64,000 bases of DNA, taken from Isoetes taiwanensis. Lineage: Eukaryota; Streptophyta; Lycopodiopsida; Isoetales; Isoetaceae. The position numbers were made by a program, and so were the translations under genes. Below the pieces are notes generated by a model. The model made no database searches. It was given only the letters and a program-made list of their open reading frames with translations, and had not been told where the DNA came from. Location: NCBI GenBank assembly GCA_021234155.1, contig JAJEKV010000129.1, positions 349,579 through 413,578 on the forward strand, given 5' to 3'. This document shows positions 25,678 through 36,500 of the stretch, in pieces; the first letter of the stretch is position 1; every line of letters starts with the position of its first letter.

Positions 25678-26689
25678 CTAACTTAGACACATCTCATTTT
25701 GATGCAAAATCCTGTATACCTTACAAACAGTTGTTTCTCTGTTTCTCTGTCCATGTAGTAACTCACCAGCAGATGCAACCAATTTTAGCAGTTCAAATTT
25801 GAAAGGAATCAGGTTGGAAACAGATTGAATAATGCTACTCAAAGATGCAAGGATGGATTTACTTATTAACATCCACTTAGAGATCCAAGGATGGTTTCGA
25901 TTTCCCTGAATACAGATTTGAATGCTTCTTGGAGCAAAATGGTAGTCTGTAAATTCCAAATCACTAAGAAGTGCAACAACAGGATGCCTGCATCCTTGAT
26001 TCATATTGACAGCACAAACTGCATACCAGACGCGGGTTAATCTAGCTTGTCAAGATCTTATCTCCTTTCGCAGCAAATGGGTACTGTGCAGCCCTTGCAT
26101 TTTACCTCCTCAAGTCTTTATTTGATCTTTGATAAGCATGTTTCAGATAAGCTAAACTACGTATTCAGTATATGGCGGTATTAAACAAAGGTGTACACAA
26201 CATAGCTCACAAGACTCCATAGGACATGGCATTTTTCTGCCTTATTGACCTTTTAATCTAAAACCAACTCTGGCTTCTCAGAATTATGTGCTTTAGCCCT
26301 AAAACAATCATTTCAATTTATGGGAGTATCGAACTATGGTGTACACAACACAACTCAGATGCCTCCATGAAATAGTAGAAGACGCTATAGAATATGGCAT
26401 TTTTCTGGTCTATAAGCTGTCTAAGCTAAAGCCAATTCTGGCTTCTCGCTATAAAGCAATCGGTTGTCTACTCAACACTCATATTCTAATGTGGCTTCAA
26501 TGTGTAGATCAAATTCGTTCACATTATCATGATCGGCGTCAATTAATACTTGGCATTTCCTCACAATCACAACATATTTAAGAAGAAATACCTCCTTAAG
26601 TCTTTGTTCAATATTTGATAAGCCTGTTTCAGGGAACTTCCAAAACGTCCCTTTTATTCTTGCACAATTTTGTATGACAACACAAAGGC
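25678..26689 (-). other. Possible exons of an unidentified gene, with a local duplication
   Basis: Minus-strand segment about 26017-25723 follows an acceptor-like CTGGTATGCAG, stays open (segments MNQGCRHPVVALLSDLEF and VASAGELLHGQRNRE) and ends at AAG/GTATAC. Segment 26689-26592 lies between TTGATTGCAG and GGAG/GTATTT. A related block ending GACTTGAGGAG/GTAAAA occurs at about 26105-26160, and flanking text (GTGTACACAACA, ATGGCATTTTTCTG) is repeated at 26190-26290 and 26340-26450, so one part is an imperfect duplicate. Phases do not join into one clear protein. An upstream candidate first exon (ATG at 27300, minus, to CAAAAG/GTAAGG at 27198) does not join in frame either. No family recognised. 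Confidence 0.3.
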
Positions 26690-27676
26690 CTGCAATCAAG
26701 ACCAGTGTGAATCGACCAAATGAATTAGAATGTTATATTCTAAAGTTCCAGTTTTCTATTAATAAAAAACCTCACAAATCAATACAAAACACTCTGTATC
26801 TGGCCGGAAATAATGGGTAACTTCATGTTTCAGCAGATAAACTATCCTAAAGAATTGCAAGCAGAAATTTTAGTCTATGCAGATAAGAATAAATATGCCA
26901 AAATATTCTTATGTGCCCAGAATTTTGATGCTAAAAATTAGTTTGGTACAACCCATTGCAAAGCAACACAGTCTTGCAATCTCTGAAAGCTTGAAGTTTG
27001 CCATAGGGCATGAATTGACAATAAATAAATACCTCTGTATTTGTAAGTACAACCCGCAAATTGTTTCACGCATTCAATGGAACAGTCCTGCAAAGACACA
27101 AATTAAACAAACACACGGACTTGGAGCCGAAAGCATCAAGGTATTTTGATGAGGGGCATCTTGCAGACGAAATTCAGGACAGGGGAAAAAACCTTACCTT
27201 TTGGCTTTGTGGAGACCAGAATCACCTCTATTGCCAGAATCTCTTCCATTGGAAAATCGTATCCAGTTATTAAACCTTTCCTTGCTTGCGTTCGCACCAT
27301 CTGATTGCATCACATTGCTCGTCTGAATGAAGAGTACCCAAATCTTCAAAAGATGGGGGCCGGTCTTATCTTTTGTTATTAATAGAAGCTATGGCGGAAA
27401 GGGGAAAGACCCAGTGTTCAGAAGGACGGGCTCTGCACGATCATAGAGGATTCCACCATCTAATCCTCATTTTTTTAGCAATAGAAGAAAGACCAGCGTT
27501 CAGAAGGGTGGGCAGTATGGCGGAAAGAGCAACAACTGGGAAAGGTAAAGAATTTGGGTACGTCGGATACATAGTTAATGACATAAAGAGAATTAGTTAA
27601 GGCCTCTGCCATTGCTAAACCAGCCTGTGCGTCACCAGAACTCCACAATGTAAACACAAACGCCATAGCCTTGCGC

Positions 27677-27838
27677 GGGCAGGGGTTTTTCAATTCTAGT
27701 AGTAATGATTGTACTAGGTCATGGGACCCAGCGGGCAGGGGTTTTTTAATTCTAGTAGTAATGATTGTACTAGCCCATTGTATGGGTCCCATGACCTATT
27801 GGTCTCTGGGAACGTTAAAAAATCTATTCTATTCTATT
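27677..27838 (+). mobile_element. LINE 3' end, partly duplicated
   Basis: GCGGGCAGGGGTTTTT plus AATTCTAGTAGTAATGATTG occurs twice in tandem (about 27677 and 27730). Then comes the GGGTCCCATGACCTATTGGT block and a TTCTA-repeat tail. The same GGGTCCCATAG..-type block and tail end the LINE at 50289-52901, so this is a short 3' fragment of the same family. Confidence 0.7.
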
Positions 27839-29167
27839 CTATTCTACATTTCTGCCTATTTTACTCTACATTTCTGCCTGGGAAGTAGATATATATAATT
27901 CGAAATGACCCTTTTTGGAGCCGGATTTTTTTCTAACAATCTTATATATAGGACAATCCTATAGACCGTAAAAAAACAGTTAAGAAGCATTCTGCTTTAT
28001 CCTCTAATAGTGCCGCGCCACGTGGCATGTTTCAAATCCAAGAATGTTACTGAAATTTTTTTTGTTCTGTGACAAACTGCAAGAACGGTTGTTCCGGCAT
28101 TTCTACCAGCATCCTCACGATTTACCCATCATTCCAGAGCTTTTACCATGCATTCCAAGGATCTACCAAGCATTCCAGAGTTTTTACTTGCCACAGAATG
28201 CTTCTTTACTGTCTTCCACGTTACAAGAAAGGCGATCTACATGCCTTTCCTGTATACGTAATTAAGGCCATGTATGTCTCAAATATTTTCTAAGAACAGA
28301 TTTCCAACATTTTTACAATTGATTTAGTAGTTTTGAGGTCATACCACTTTATAAATACTTTACCCACTTCTAGAGATACCTCAATTCTAAAAAAAGTTAC
28401 TAAAAATGTTACTACTCTTGTTCCCGTTAGGTCTAACTGTGTATTGTATTTAAATGCTATTGTCCCACACCAATCTAGTTGTATATGTTCAATTTTACAT
28501 TCTACCTCTATTTGGGAGTATACCATTACAAATCCTTATATATTTATTACTTGTGCATGACAACATGTCCTATATATTGTAATTGATAATGCGTGCATGT
28601 GATTACATTTTTCCCAATAACATCCTATATTTTAGGGCCCATGTAGTCTCTCGTGCGACGTGCTTGTGCAACATGCCCTTGCACATTTGCACGAAGGAGG
28701 ATGCCTTCGCTAAATCATCTATTTAAAGTCAAATGGCAGCATTCTTTTATTAATATGGAGTGGAGGTCAATTATGGTGATAGATGTGCTATTTTTATTAA
28801 TACGGAATGGAGGTTTCTAATGTTACTTGTAGGCGATGTTCCTGCCATTTTCTAAACTATTTCCATTTCATAAAAATTTGTTCCGCTTAGGTCCAAGACC
28901 AAGTTTATTGTTCTGTGGTCTAAGCAAGGCTTTCAAGGTTTGCAGTTAGTTCCCTTTTTACCATGAAGGTTCTTCTTTTGTTTCTAATTAGCTTTTCAAT
29001 GTTCATAGTGATCGACTTCAAACTATCAAAGCTTACATCCATATTAGAACCCTCTACCTCAATTTTGAAATCTCGCCTCCTTTATTTGATATAGACTCAA
29101 TGGCACATTTCTCAAGCCAAGTCAAACGAAAGATGAAAAGCAGAAGCTACAAAATAGAATAAGAAGA
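27839..29167. other. Gene-free stretch
   Basis: AT-rich DNA between a LINE tail and a retro-pseudogene. The last ~100 bp may include decayed N-terminal sequence of that pseudogene. No other feature seen. Confidence 0.4.
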
Positions 29168-30612
29168 ATGTATGTTAAAGCAAAGGTGGATGGGGCATTG
29201 GCTTTGAAAGAAATGGAAGAAAATTCAAGACTCCATAATTCATCCTCATACATCACTTCCATGGAAAGGAAATGTATGGGAAATGTTATTTTATTGAGAG
29301 AGAGCATTCTTAAGCAAGGCCAAAATGTGACGCTTCCTTGTGGCCTTGAAAATGGATCATCCATTACTATAATAGGCAAGACATCAGTTGGCTTCATATT
29401 TGAACTAAAAGGGTCTAATGAAAGAGATTCACCTATACTTCATGTCAATCTACAGATTGGAGGAGAAAGATCTATAATTGAAATTAAAAGTGGTCTATTT
29501 CGTAGATGGTGGGGAACTCCCCAGCGTTGTGAAGGACGAAGGATAGAGAAAACAATTGATGGAAAGGTTCAATGTGAAGCTTGGATTCAAGGTAACAATA
29601 CTTTATTTCCCATTTTAAAAGATCATATTTTCAATCTAGAGCTAGTTCTTTGGGTTGGAAGGATATCATATATCTATAGATGGACTTCATGTTGCTTCAT
29701 TCCCCTTTAGAGGGCTTTACCTTAGCGGATGTGGCTTATCTATACGTAACTAGGAATGTTGAGTTGAAGCTATTAAATTAGCTTCATTCACAGTCTATTG
29801 ATCCATTAATAACTAAAGAAAGCTTGATAAGCTTAGAGCACCAAATGTTCCTATAGATGGCATAGATCTATTTATTGGAGTATGTTCTAAAAAGCAACAA
29901 TTTTGTTGGCGGATGATCATTAGAGTACTTGGATGCAATCGCTCGGTGAGATCTTCACAGTGATGGCTGCGCTTTTTTGTTGGGCTTCATTCAAATAGCC
30001 ATATTAATTTACAAATTCATAAAAGAAGCGGACTATTTTCAAGATATGGTCATTCTTCCCATATTAGACCATTATGACCTTGGGCTTATAAGACATCTTC
30101 CATTTGTGAGCATGGCATAAATATTTATGCATCCTATATTATGAAAGCCGATGATGATACCTTTGTTAGAGTGGATGCAATATTAGATATATTGAAGAAG
30201 ATTAAGAACACCTCAAATATATATCTAGCTTTGCATCAAAATCTTCTGACTAAATTCCTAAAGCAGGACTAAATGGGCAATCTCACATGAAGAGTGGCCT
30301 AATGATGAATATATATTTCCACGATATGCACTTGGTGGCTCGGGTTATGTAATATCGCGATATTGCTAAGTTTGTTGTATCACAAATTGAGGATGCCAGT
30401 AAGAGCTTCTCGGACTTGAAGATATTGTTATGGGAATGTGGGTTCACCCGGTACAATAAATCACAAGGTTCAATATATGCAACATCATGGATTACTGCGT
30501 GAGAGAGATGCTCCAAGCGGATACATTACAATACATCTTCGGTCAAACCAACAAATGCATTGTCGATTGGAATAGATTAAAAAAATGGTGAAGTCGGTTG
30601 TTGTTTGTGAAG
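29168..30612 (+). pseudogene. Hydroxyproline O-galactosyltransferase (galectin + GT31), intronless and broken
   Basis: The family adds the first galactose to hydroxyproline of arabinogalactan proteins in the Golgi. The first part matches its galectin-like domain: TLPCGLENGSSITIIGK (about 29330), ILHVNLQIGGE (29435), then WGTPQRCEG (29512) and DGKVQCEAWIQ (29560). After frame changes come GIDLFIGVCSKKQQ (29860), the GT31 metal-binding segment YIMKADDDTFVRVDAILD (30140-30190), a decayed GGSGYVIS..IAKFVVSQIED segment (30330-30395) and a C-terminal YITIHL..QQMHC piece (30515-30565). Stops and shifts occur throughout. Plant members of this family normally have introns; here the domains follow each other without any, which suggests a retrocopy. 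No promoter or poly-A tail was identified. Confidence 0.85.
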
Positions 30613-31160
30613 GATATTGCTCACTTGATGCATCATTCTTATAATTAATTATTGGCTTATTTGTGGTTATTTTGCATCATTATTCATTTCATCTCATGAG
30701 CATTGAACAATACCGTCAACATGGATGTTTGCTAGAGGAAAAAATATCTTAATCTAAACCAATTTGTGCATTTGATAATAGGTGCAATGGGCATCTAAGA
30801 CATATATTAGTAGCCAAAGCATATAAAAAACAAAGGGAGATTTCTGCCCTCCTTTTCTAAAAAGGAGATTATAAAATATGTGTCATGCACTCTTTCTTGT
30901 TTAAGATTGACTTGTCCGTGTTTGCATTTGACTTTGATAAAAATCCAAATAAGTGCATTTGCTAATTTTTCATAATCTTCAATATGTCATGGACCTTTTA
31001 AGCCCACATCTTGACAAGTATGCAACATCTGGATACCTTGAATACATTCTGCCAAGCCGTTAGAATGCACATCAATTTGGTCAAAACCGAGGTGCTCCTA
31101 ATGTCGTCTTTGAGGAACAGCAGATGATCTTGCTTCATTTATTGGGGTCAAGATGTGGAA
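30613..31160. other. Gene-free stretch
   Basis: AT-rich DNA between the galactosyltransferase pseudogene and a LINE fragment; nothing recognised. Confidence 0.4.
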
Positions 31161-32215
31161 AGCGTGCGAAGGTATAAATACACAGGGTGGAGTATTAGGT
31201 AACGGGTGACGGCAAGCTGGAACCAATGCAGATCAACTATCACAGAGTAGAGCTTTACGATTGTCATATCAATCGCACTTGTTCAAGGTGTTCATGGAGC
31301 CGGTATTTCTATATGGAGTGGAATATGGAGGCCAATTACATCACCACTTAGGAATGGATACAAAAAGTCTTTCTGACATGAGCACTTAGAATCAATTCCA
31401 GGTGCCATATCAGACTCTTCTGCAAGACACCAGGTTTCTACCTCTTCAAGGAGCTACTCTTGAACGTCACATTATATATTATTAGAAAGTGGTAAGCATG
31501 AGAGGCTCATGTCGTACAAACCTCGCCTCCACAATGGCCATGGGTCCACAATGCCTTGAAGCCTATTGGAAGACGAAACTCCATACTCTAGATGGAATAT
31601 GCATGAACATGGGTGCATACATAACTAAGCTTTGGGATATTATGCTTTGGAGTTGGTAAAGACATACATTACAAAAACCAGGTCAATTCTATGCTTGTTA
31701 GAGGTCCACAATAGGTCATGTTAATATATTCACCCATTCACACATGAAAAAGCATAAAGCGATTGTCTTTCAGAACTGAGACAGGCAGATGGGCCTGAGA
31801 AGAGCGAGAAAGTAGAGTCTATCAATGTTGCCAGTGGGGAGTCATTGGAGATGAGTGCCACTCTTTAACACTGCCCAGCATTTGCACCTATCTGGGTATG
31901 ATATGACAGGTTGGTGACACCTAACCAACCATTACACATGATGATAAAACACGCTTTTGGCGGAAGCGGCATCTTACATTTATGAGATCTTTGGACATGG
32001 GGGCTCAATTGTGCCCCTCATCACTACGATGACATGTAAAAATGTACAATTTATTGACAATCCATTCTTGCTATATTTTTTTCCCTCAAATACTTTCGTT
32101 TGGCTTGGGTTTTTAATCTTAGACAATAATAGGTTGAATGTTCTTTGTTTGTTTGTTCGGGTCCCATAGACCATCTAGTCTTGTGGACAATAAAATGCAA
32201 TTCAATTTAATATCT
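31161..32215 (+). mobile_element. LINE 3' part, decayed
   Basis: Blocks align in order with the LINE at 50289-52901: GAGTAGAGCTTTACGATTG (31244), GGAGCTACTCTTGAACG (31460), AACTGAGACAGGCAGATGG (31775), GGGGAGTCATTGGAGATGA (31835), and the 3' end GGGTCCCATAGACC near 32160. The tail here is AATTCAATTT-like rather than TTCTA. Many stops. Same LINE family, older copy, lacking its reverse transcriptase. Confidence 0.75.
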
Positions 32216-34194
32216 AGTATGGAGGTTCCCTTTCTATCCACCCCCCTTTTTTTGCACTCGGTTTTGTTATCATTTAGTGGTGTATTCGAGTGGATGCACT
32301 AATACATCTGATTACAAAATATATTTTATTGTTAAAAATCATATTTCCATGGCCTTAACCCATTGATTTATTTATTTCTTATTATGTGAAAAAAAAAAAG
32401 TGCATATGCAAACTTCAACCACTTCCAATTTAAGGTTTATAGCGGGGTTGGAAAGTAGGTTAGTGGCACCGAGCCATGTTGAATCATCAATGGCCATCTA
32501 TATTTCGAGGGTCTTGAATGGTTTTGCCTTGATGAGTATGGCAATAAAAGGCGGAGAGGAGAACAAGCACAAAAGATTCATGAGCATGGCTATGGTGGAG
32601 TCGACATCCCATGAATGATGATGTATATTTTGGGCAAATGTTTGAGACTTGTTTTGATATACTTGCTTCTCCTTGTTTTTGTTTTTAGTTATATGATTTT
32701 CAATGAAAGTAGAGATGATTCTTTTTATATGTTCATATTCCATGGGAAGAGGGGCTTTAAGTTTGCTTTTATTATCCTTTTCAAACTTTTCTACATTCCT
32801 ACCCTTCTGGTCTATTGCTAGAGCTTTACAAGTGATTTTTGGAGAAAAATCTCTAGTTTGTTTCTTATACTTACTTCTCCTTAGTTGTTTAATTTGGCAA
32901 AGATGGTTCTAGTGTGGATCCATATCCTATATAAGCAAGGCTTGAAGCTTGTTCTCTTGCCCTCTTAGGTTCAATTTTACAATCTGAGACTTTGATGTTT
33001 ATTGCGGTTGCTTGCGGTTTTGGCGTAGAAATGCTCAAGGTACACCTGGATCTTGCAGTCTACATGTGAGTAATCAGATTGAATTTGTTTATTCTTTCTA
33101 GTTTAGATTGAATTTGTGTACCATTTTTCTAGTTTAGGCATTCCAAACAAGATTCCAAATTATTTGGAAGCATACATTCAAAAATGCTTGAATGCGCCAA
33201 TATTAAAGCCTTACAGACTAGCAACAATGGTCTACCAAAAACATTAAAATAGCCTTGGTAGGCATATGCCACGATGTCCAGAGCTTGTCTACAATATCTT
33301 GTATTAAGTTGCAAGCTGTAGAACCTACCAAAGGATAATCATTATATATAGGATGCTTGTCTTTGCCATCTCCAAGTTTGTTGATGATCTACACATACTT
33401 GCCAATGTAAGCATGAAAAATCCCATATAATCGCTAATCTGAGCCGTTGATGAAGGGCCATATTTCCTCTCCAACAACCACAAGCTGTTGAACAAAATGG
33501 GGATGGTTTTATGTGGCCTTGCTCATCCAATGCTACGGATACCAGAACTTGCTGCCAAATCTGTATCGAAAAAACCTGTGCCCCTGATCTCCTTCCAGCA
33601 CCTATGGCAAAGAACACACATGATGCTCCACCGCCATGGTCACACCGCCTCCCGTGGCCGGTGGCCAATCCTTCCAAAAGACATCACGAGCCACAAGAAA
33701 CTTCCACAAATAACCATCTAAAAAAAACATAAACCATGCACCTCCAAACCCAATATTCTAACGTCATCAAAATATGGTTTTGACATATTGTACATGCAAA
33801 ACCATAGAAAATCTTATGTAAGCTATGCCCCATCTTCAGTTGCAGAAGATAATAGTGTGTTGCCAAAAGTACTTAGATAGAGTTTTTTGCCCCAATAGCA
33901 ACAACTTATTGGTAAAGAATACTATCACATGTACATACGTATGTTACTAAATGTGGCAACATGGTCAATGATAGGTCTGTTTTCATTAAAGTTATAGCAA
34001 TGAAAGTGAATTAACATAGGAAATATAGTTTCTTCATAACTAATATTTGCCTGCAACCATATGTGTCTAGATGCAAGCTTATAGAATCATTGGCACTCTT
34101 CGTATGAGAATATACCCAAACAAATTGGGGTTTTAAGGGGAATTTAATTAAGTGTAACATGTAATGGTTTGTTTATACAAGTCTTATGCTTGTC
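32216..34194. other. Gene-free stretch
   Basis: Contains an A10 run at about 32390. Short open frames around 32400-32900 and 33480-33730 show no recognised motif. Nothing supported. Confidence 0.45.
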
Positions 34195-34340
34195 TACCTA
34201 TTATTAACAATGGAATTGAATTGAATTGAATTGAATTGGATTGGATTAAATGTGTTTTTTTTTCATTCACGAAGACCAATAGGTCTATGGGACCCAAACA
34301 AAGAGCACAATAGATATATTCTTGTTGGGGATCCCAACAA
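34195..34340 (-). mobile_element. LINE 3' end, minus strand
   Basis: Read on the minus strand it has the family 3' block (GGGTCCCATAGACCTATTGG) followed by a tail of AATTC repeats (GAATTGAATT on plus, 34210-34240). The tail unit resembles the copy at 32.2 kb. Only the last ~140 bp is recognisable. Confidence 0.75.
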
Positions 34341-34469
34341 AGCTTCTTGACAAATTGTATAGTGGTACATGTCAATGGGTGTTGGAGGACATGGCCCGAG
34401 TCGCATATCCATCACTTCCTAGAGATATGATCCCCAATATCTACCTGTGACACTACCTAGAAAACAAAA

Positions 34470-34690
34470 CATGGACTCAAAAACATTGTTTGCACAACAA
34501 TTTGGCCCTGAAAGCAAAACCCTAGTGAGAGAATAGGCAAGAGAGAAATGTTGCTCAAAGGACATTTTGGAGGCTTAAAATCCAAAATGGGGACTCAAAA
34601 ACGTCGTTTTCACAACAATTTGGGCCTGGAAGTAAAACCCTAGTGAGAGAGAGTGTGGGCAAAACCCTAATCCTAGAGAGAGAGTGACAC
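34470..34690. repeat. Imperfect direct repeat
   Basis: GACTCAAAAAC, then CACAACAATTTGG, then AAAACCCTAGTGAGAGA occur in the same order at about 34472-34535 and 34591-34650, and AAAACCCTA recurs at 34660. No gene. Confidence 0.65.
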
Positions 34691-34774
34691 AAGGGGCTAG
34701 AGAGAGGAGGGGAAGGCACTAGGGGAGAGAAGGAGGCCAAGTTCTTGCAGAAGATCTTATTGTTGCGGATGATC

Positions 34775-34870
34775 TTATTAACTTTGTAAGGATTGAAGCT
34801 ATTGTTTTATTAACTTTGTAAGGATTGAAGCTATTGTTTTATTAACTTTGTAAGGATTGAAGCTATTGTT
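34775..34870. repeat. Three tandem copies of a 32-bp unit
   Basis: The unit begins TTATTAACTTTGTAAGGATT and ends GAAGCTATTGTT; copies start at 34775, 34807 and 34839 and are nearly perfect. Confidence 0.92.
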
Positions 34871-34925
34871 TGTTTCAAACTTCAAACTGTTCCCTAGCAA
34901 GATTGTGGTTTTCTCTTCATGTTAT

Positions 34926-35057
34926 GTGGAATGGAAAGGGGGAAGGCATTCTTGCCGCCCACGACTTGAGAATCCGGGGCGCCGTGGCCCCGGATTCGGA
35001 GAGGGCCCCCCATTTCGCCGGTTCAAGGCAAGAATGCCTGACCCCTTTCCATTGCAC
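34926..35057. mobile_element. Nested inverted-repeat element (MITE-like)
   Basis: Outer arms 34926-34956 and 35027-35057 are inverted with three mismatches in 31 bp (ATGGAAAGGGG..AGGCATTCTTGCC and its complement). Inside lies a perfect 11-bp inverted pair, GAATCCGGGGC at 34970-34980 and GCCCCGGATTC at 34987-34997, around a 6-bp loop. The element is GC-rich in AT-rich surroundings and non-coding. A target-site duplication is not evident. Confidence 0.75.
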
Positions 35058-35206
35058 TACGTCAAGGTAAGCTCCTTCACCGGATTCTGCAGGTTTATGT
35101 GAGGCTATTTGTCATTCTGGAGAAGAATGAATCAAGAAAATGACTGGAGAAGAATGAATCAAGAAAATGACGGAAGACTCATCCACTTGCCATGATGTTT
35201 ATGATC

Positions 35207-35506
35207 TTATTTATGACAAGTATTTACTTGACCACTGAATCCCCTTATTTTTACTACTATCTCTATATTTCTTTTATGAACCTCTACGGACACATCTATG
35301 TCTCCCATAGGATAACCTCTTGCCAGGACAAAGTCCATGTTTGGATAACCTCTTGCCTCTCTCTCCTTCCATTTCCTCCATGTGTCATATTCTATGCCAC
35401 TGGGGACTCCTTGCATGTGCACAATGTTGATTAAATAGCAGCCAATGGCCCAACTTTTGGCATTAGTATATGCCTCTTTGCAAATGAATTTTGTGATGTA
35501 CTCCAT
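35207..35506 (-). pseudogene. Possible Ty1/copia integrase remnant
   Basis: A minus-strand open frame of 99 codons contains AKSWAIGCYLINIVHMQGVP followed by GIEYDTWRKWKE. This resembles the integrase C-terminal region of copia elements (A..A..LINR.P....PYE.W). Catalytic DDE residues are not included, and a 27-bp unit (encoding a RGYPNMDFVLARGYP-type repeat) is duplicated within. No LTRs or polymerase nearby. Weak similarity only. Confidence 0.3.
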
Positions 35507-35660
35507 AGTGTTTTTGTGAGTAAAAAATTGTCTGTATGGTTGAAGACACTAATCTGTATGGTAATATTACACTTCCTTTGACAAAGCACTATGCTCCCTC
35601 CCATTCCTAGGATTGTTGTGTTGGAATATTGCTGCTACCCAACTTGTCGCCATTGCCAAG

Positions 35661-36500
35661 TGATAGCATGATGCATAACCTTCCACAGTCATATTGAGGT
35701 TGCTGATATGGAATAAAACTGTGCTGAACTCATATACAAACTGGCTGTGGGGTCCTGATCTTCAACTTCTGCATTTGGCAGGACTTGAAACCTGTTAGAA
35801 AATAATAGGCTGGCAGCTTGAACTGGGCCTCTGAACCAACCATATCAGCTATGGATGGTTCGGTTTTGCATAGAAGCAACACACATCATAAGTCACCATA
35901 AATCTCCAGAGTCACATAGAAGACTCTTGAAATGGTGGACCCAGCTGCTTTCTTGCAAAACAATTTGTTTTTTTCTATTTGAGATATGATTTTAAACACA
36001 TTGTGGCAATCGTTGAACATTCCCAAATTCTTACCCATCTGGAAACTTTGTCCCTGATAGCATGATGCATAACCTGCATAGTCATATTAAGGTTACTGAT
36101 GTGGAAAGAAATTGAGCTGAACTCATTTACAGAATGGCTGTGGCATGTTCTTCAACTTCTGCATTTGGCAGGACTTGAAACCTGTTAAAAAATCATAGGC
36201 TGTCAGCTTGACCTGGGCCTCTAAATGACACGGAGGCATGAAGAATTTATTCGCCTAAATGGTCATAGATGATACTCCATCAACCATATAAGTTATGGAC
36301 GGTTCTGTTTTGCATAGAAGCAACATACATCATAAGTCACCACATATCTCCACAGTCACATAGACCACTCTTGAAATGGTGGACCCAGCTGCTTTCTTGC
36401 AAAACAATTTGTCGTTTTTCAATTTGAGATATGATTTTAAACGCGTTGTGGCAATCGTTGCACATTCTCAAATTCTTACTCATATGAAGACTTTGTCCCT
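35661..36500. repeat. Tandem ~0.4-kb duplication of PPR 3' end
   Basis: 35661-36054 and 36055-36500 are direct copies, both starting TGATAGCATGATGCATAACC and ending with the DYW-coding part and TTTGTCCCTG. The second copy has about 50 extra bases near 36220-36275. The duplication covers the end of the PPR coding region and its 3' flank. Confidence 0.88.
35905..36054 (-). pseudogene. Detached DYW C-terminus, decayed
   Basis: Outer copy of the tandem duplication. On the minus strand NDCHNVFKIISQIEK is still readable; the first Cys of the CNDCH motif is Phe here, and frames break before the end. It cannot be part of an intact protein. Confidence 0.7.
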
